Part shown: piece by piece, positions 32,901 through 36,343 of the stretch | Position numbering within the stretch: position 1 is the stretch's first letter | Layout of the letters: each line of letters starts with the position of its first letter | From: Reclinomonas americana ATCC 50394 | Taxonomy: Eukaryota > Jakobida > Jakobea > Jakobida | Assembly (NCBI GenBank): GCA_048213135.1 | Contig: PS015521.1 | Coordinates: 1-36,343 of the forward strand | Direction: 5' to 3' | DNA length: 36,343 nucleotides | The notes under the pieces: model-generated | The model's input: only the letters and a program-made list of their open reading frames with translations | Databases searched by the model: none | What the model was told of the DNA's origin: nothing | Translations under genes and position numbers: made by a program

Positions 32901-35395
32901 CTGCTGCAAAAGTATTTCCCGCACGGTCGCACTGCCAACAGGGATCGCGCGAACCATCAGTGGCGCACCCGCCGTGACCNNNNNNNNNNNNNNNNNNNNN
33001 NNNNNNNNNNNNNNNNNNNNNNNNNNNNNNNNNNNNNNNNNNNNNNNNNNNNNNNNNNNNNNNNNNNNNNNNNNNNNNNNNNNNNNNNNNNNNNNNNNNN
33101 NNNNNNNNNNNNNNNNNNNNNNNNNNNNNNNNNNNNNNNNNNNNNNNNNNNNNNNNNNNNNNNNNNNNNNNNNNNNNNNNNNNNNNNNNNNNNNNNNNNN
33201 NNNNNNNNNNNNNNNNNNNNNNNNNNNNNNNCCTGACAGAGATCTCGGCCACACCGCCATCGGTACCGATGGCGTTCACACGGAGCGCTCACGCGCCCTC
33301 TGGCAGCGGCTTGACCGAGGAGACACGCGAGGCCGCCGTTGCGGCATCGGAAGCGGCTCGTGCTCGCACTGGCGCCGCTGGAACAGCAGCCAGTGCCGCT
33401 GCTGGTGACGTGTTGGACCGCGTTCCACGACGCGGCGACATGGCCGTCCCGGAGACTGTCGCTCGACTTAACGCGCGCGAGGACCTAATCCGCCTTTACG
33501 ACGACGCACCACGACGTGCCCGTACTGGCGCTGCGCCGGCCGAGCAACTCGGCTCTGATTTGTCATCCGGTGTCTCATCGGCCGTCGGCCGTGCCGCCGC
33601 TGTGCCAGGACAGTACGGCTCGGACCTGTCATCCGGCGTCTCATCGGCCGTCGGCCGTGCTGCAGCCGCGCCTGGGCAGTATGGCTCGGACTTGTCGTCT
33701 GGCGTCTCATCGGCCGTCGGCCGTGCTGCAGCCGCGCCTGGGCAGTATGGCTCGGACTTGTCATCCGGTGTCTCGTCGGCCGTCGGCCGGGTGGGAGCCG
33801 TGCCTGGACAGTATGGCTCGGACCTGTCGTCTGGCGTCTCATCGGCCGTCGGCCGGGTGGGAGCTGTGCCTGGACAGTACGGCTCGGACTTGTCATCCGG
33901 TGTCTCGTCGGCCGTCGGCCGGGTGGGAGCCGTGCCTGGACAGTACGGCTCTGATTTGTCATCCGGTGTCTCGTCGGCCGTCGGTCGTGCCGCCGCCGTG
34001 CCTGGACAGTATGGCTCGGACTTGTCGTCTGGCGTCTCATCGGCCGTCGGCCGCGCCGCCGCCGTGCCAGGACAGTATGGCTCGGACTTGTCATCCGGTG
34101 TCTCATCGGCCGTCGGTCGTGCCGCCGCCGTGCCTGGACAGTATGGCTCGGACTTGTCGTCTGGCGTCTCATCGGCCGTCGGCCGGGTGGGAGCTGTGCC
34201 AGGACAGTACGGCTCGGACCTGTCATCTGGCGTCTCATCGGCCGTCGGCCGTGCCGCCGCTGTGCCTGGACAGTACGGCTCTGACTTGTCGTCTGGCGTC
34301 TCATCGGCTGTCGGCCGTGCCGCCGCTGTGCCAGGACAGTACGGCTCGGACCTGTCATCCGGTGTCTCATCGGCCGTTGGCCGGGTGGGAGCAGTGCCTG
34401 GACAGTATGGTTCGGACCTGTCGTCTGGTGTCTCATCGGCTGTCGGTCGCGCCGCAGCCGTGCCTGGACAGTATGGCTCCGACCTGTCGTCGGGTGTCTC
34501 ATCGGCCGTCGGCCGTGCCGCAGCTGTGCCTGGACAGTATGGCTCTGACCTGTCGTCGGGTGTGTCGACGGCCGTCGGCCGGGCGGGAGCGGTGCCGGGA
34601 GACGCGCTGTCGTCGACGGAGGACCGCTTCCGACAACTGCGCGACCGTGTGGATTTGTCAAAGTCGCCGGAGCGCGCTACGGCTGCCGCTGCCGGGACCC
34701 TTGGCAGTGCATCGGCGGCTGCTGCCGGCAACGCCTCGCGTCTGACTGACTCTGTTGGCTCGAACGTGGGCTCAGCGGACGACAAGTTCCAGCAACTGCA
34801 ACAGCGTCTCATTGGCGACGCGCGTTCGCGAGTTGGCGATGTCGTTGCGTCTGCGTGTAGGTTTCTGTTCTCCCACTATTTGTCGTGAGAATCTTACTCT
34901 TTTCGATAATGGTGCAGGCCGCCCGTGGCGAGAGCGAAGTCGGCCAGGCGTCCAGTGCTGCGGCATCGGTTCCTGGTGCTGCTGCCGCTGCAGCGGAAGG
35001 CGGCTCCACGGCGCTGAGCGATCGCAAGCGCGAACTGCAGGAGCGCAAGCGCCAGTTGCAAGAGACCATTCAGCAGGCGAAGCTGGCCAGTGCTCGTTCG
35101 GGCGCACTGCCGAATGCCATCACGTCGGCCAACTTTGTTGCGTTTCGCATGTGTTACACTGCTCGTATTTTCGTCGTCGTGCTGACAGGTGGTCTGCCAG
35201 ACGGGAGCACGGCGGCCCGCTGCTGTCCCTGCCGGCGTCAATGACGACGACGACGATGACGACGATTACAATCTCGGTGCTGGACCTGCCGCCGCAGCGC
35301 CTCATCGCGCCCGGTACGACGACATGCGACGCGCCAATGACGGCTTCCGACGCGCCCTCGAGAACGCAGAGCGCCGACGAGACACCAATGTGTGA
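29991..35395 (+). CDS. Armadillo-like protein with sixteen 22-residue repeats, 16 exons
   Basis: Exons: 29991-30140, 30283-30402, 30746-30905, 30978-31112, 31178-31271, 31341-31595, 31660-31764, 31833-31909, 31969-32165, 32238-32296, 32364-32446, 32513-32713, 32785 into a gap, 33240-34843, 34918-35135 and 35189-35395 (TGA). All phases agree; about 1,290 residues are visible. The N-terminal part is helical (HQMGELLYDLKRQRHEFEVA). Helical pairs such as ALGRAGLVENLVRVLA and YVFKDGGIPALSFLAAAGD look like armadillo/HEAT units and suggest a scaffold. After the gap comes an Ala-rich region, then the repeat array (33551-34602), a region with DRFRQLRDRV and DKFQQLQQRL, a coiled coil (SDRKRELQERKRQLQETIQQ) and an acidic tail (Asp run) ending RRDTNV. 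Five introns start with GTTGCG (30906, 31272, 32447, 34844, 35136). The intron at 31272-31340 is in frame and could be retained. Function not recognised. Confidence 0.8.
32980..33231. other. Scaffold gap (252 N) inside the armadillo-like gene
   Basis: A run of N between the exon starting at 32785 and the long repeat-bearing exon at 33240. Confidence 0.99.
33551..34602 (+). repeat. Sixteen tandem 66-bp units encoding a 22-residue repeat
   Basis: Each unit starts GSDLSSGVSSAVGR and ends VPGQY or APGQY; the last unit has STAVGR and ends PGD. The three residues after GR come in two main forms, AAA or VGA. The order of forms, reading three or four residues after GR, is [16 protein letters not shown] x3, AAAV x3, VGAV, AAAV x2, VGAV, AAAV x2, AGAV. 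Units differ mostly at synonymous sites (for example TTGTCATCCGGT against CTGTCGTCTGGC). Since 66 is a multiple of three, three other frames also stay open through the array; these are shadows. Confidence 0.97.
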
Positions 35396-35617
35396 GCAAT
35401 CACCAGTCTCGACTAGATCCCCTCAAGTTTTGTGTGAAGATGAAAGACAACGAAGAAGAAGAAGAAGACGACGAATGTGTAGGAATGTGCGTGATGCAAG
35501 TGATTTTCCCCCTTTCCCCTTGTGCCGAGTATACATCCCCCTTGGATTTCAACATTTGACTTGGGGGGAGTACACGCCTGCACGGCTCATAGTACACCAG
35601 CTCTTGATGCGCTGGTA
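35396..35617. other. Short convergent intergenic region
   Basis: A 222-bp stretch between the stop of the armadillo-like gene (+) and the stop of the WD40 gene (-). It contains a GAA-rich tract at about 35450-35474. Both 3' ends must be formed within it. Confidence 0.6.
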
Positions 35618-36343
35618 TTATGTCGCCGCTGCGGCGACTGGTGGCGGCTCCTCATCGTCCACAACCCTCCACACATTTACGCAGCTGTCGTAGGCGGCAC
35701 TGAACAGATGATCGTGATATGTGAGCAGGCACGACAAGCTGCCCGTGTGCTCGCGTAGTACGCGCAGGCAGCGATACTCGTGCGCCGAATCCCACACCTG
35801 GAGCACTCAATCAGTCAGCAGGTTGATTGCACGAATTGACGGCGCCTCACGCAACTCGTACTGTGTTGTCAAAGGAGCCACTGAACAGGTAGTTGCGAGT
35901 GGCCTTGAGCGCCGTGACCATGGCCTCGTGGCCCCACAATGTGGTCACCTCGCCAGCTGGCGCCTGTGGTCCACGACGAATGTCCCACACGCGAATCGAG
36001 TGATCCAACGACCCCGAGTACAAAAAGTAGCCGTTCGGGCTGATCGTCACACAGCGCACCCAGTCGGCGTGCCCCTCAATGTCATTGCACGGCTTGCCGA
36101 GGCGCAAATCGAACACCTTGATGCTCGACTCGCCAGTGCACATGTAGAGGCCGCAGTCTGGCGAAGCAATCATGTCGAATATGCCCCACTGGTAGCCGCC
36201 GACGGATTTTTGCAGTTCAAAGGTTTCACCACGCTGCTCCGTCCACTTGTAGACCTGCAACGGGGCGGGTGTGGAGCGTGTGTGAGAGAAAGAGAGATAA
36301 AGGGGACAGGAAAGGTGCGACAAATCTCCACGCAACTCCAATG
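35618..36343 (-). CDS. WD40-repeat protein, C-terminal part (cut by window edge)
   Basis: Visible exons are 36343-36337 (a few bases at the window edge), 36254-35856 and 35797-35618 (stop), all in phase. Introns have donors GTTGCG in both cases and acceptors GTTGCAG and CTCCAG. At least four WD repeats are evident: MCTGESSIKVFDLRLGKP, the repeat with GHADWVRCVTISPNG and LYSGSLDHSIRVWD, the repeat with GHEAMVTALKATRNYLFSGS and FDNTVR-VWD, and a last one with HTGSLSCLLTYHDHLFSAAY and VNVWRV. The protein ends shortly after an acidic, Ala-rich tail. WD40 propellers are interaction platforms; the N-terminal domains that would specify the role are outside the window. Confidence 0.88.

Noticed and set aside
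33468-34812. Long open frames (about 400-440 residues) on both strands through the repeat array
   Set aside because: The 66-bp unit is a multiple of three, so any frame without a stop in one unit stays open. The plus-strand frame that continues in phase into the flanking exons is the coding one.

Overview
The window is nuclear DNA from an intron-rich unicellular eukaryote. Most genes are cut into many short exons by small GT-AG introns. Codon use is GC-rich, introns and intergenic stretches carry CT/GA and CA/TG microsatellites, and five runs of N mark scaffold gaps (6473-6660, 7070-7188, 8036-8992, 9666-10397, 32980-33231). Two hybrid histidine kinases, with no animal-type gene in sight, point to a free-living protist. 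I cannot name the lineage from sequence alone. Gene models below were built by joining exons by hand so that GT/GC-AG boundaries and codon phase agree; most start codons are the first sensible ATG.

Layout. 155-4518 (-): a 12-exon, about 801-residue polytopic membrane protein of unrecognised family. 5183-6407 (-): a 4-exon small membrane protein with an acidic tail ending in the ER-retrieval tetrapeptide HDEL. 6661-7069: a small contig between two gaps carrying N-terminal exons of glutathione synthetase on the minus strand, apparently misoriented relative to the rest of that gene at 9302-11133 (+). 11212-17601 (-) and 18119-24842 (-): two tandem paralogous soluble hybrid histidine kinases (about five PAS domains, HisKA, HATPase_c, a degenerate receiver and a canonical receiver). 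26203-27684 (+): an intronless MFS transporter. 28094-29599 (+): a probable N-myristoylated, Gln-rich protein. 29991-35395 (+): a 16-exon armadillo-like protein with sixteen 22-residue tandem repeats. 35618-36343 (-): the 3' end of a WD40-repeat gene that runs off the window.

The most unusual signals are: (1) a recurrent 5' splice site GTTGCG, used by at least fifteen introns in four genes and interchangeable with GTGCGT/GTGAGT at the same position in the paralogous kinases; (2) a 6-nt microexon encoding Pro-Lys, conserved in both kinases and entered or left through a GC-AG intron in one of them; (3) conserved cysteine clusters inserted in two PAS domains of the kinases. The glutathione synthetase locus shows a probable assembly inversion and a one-base frameshift.

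The genes do not form a pathway. The kinases are the only clear functional pair; glutathione synthetase lies tail-to-tail with one of them at a distance of 78 bp. The cysteine-bearing PAS domains make a redox- or metal-sensing role worth testing, but that is inference.
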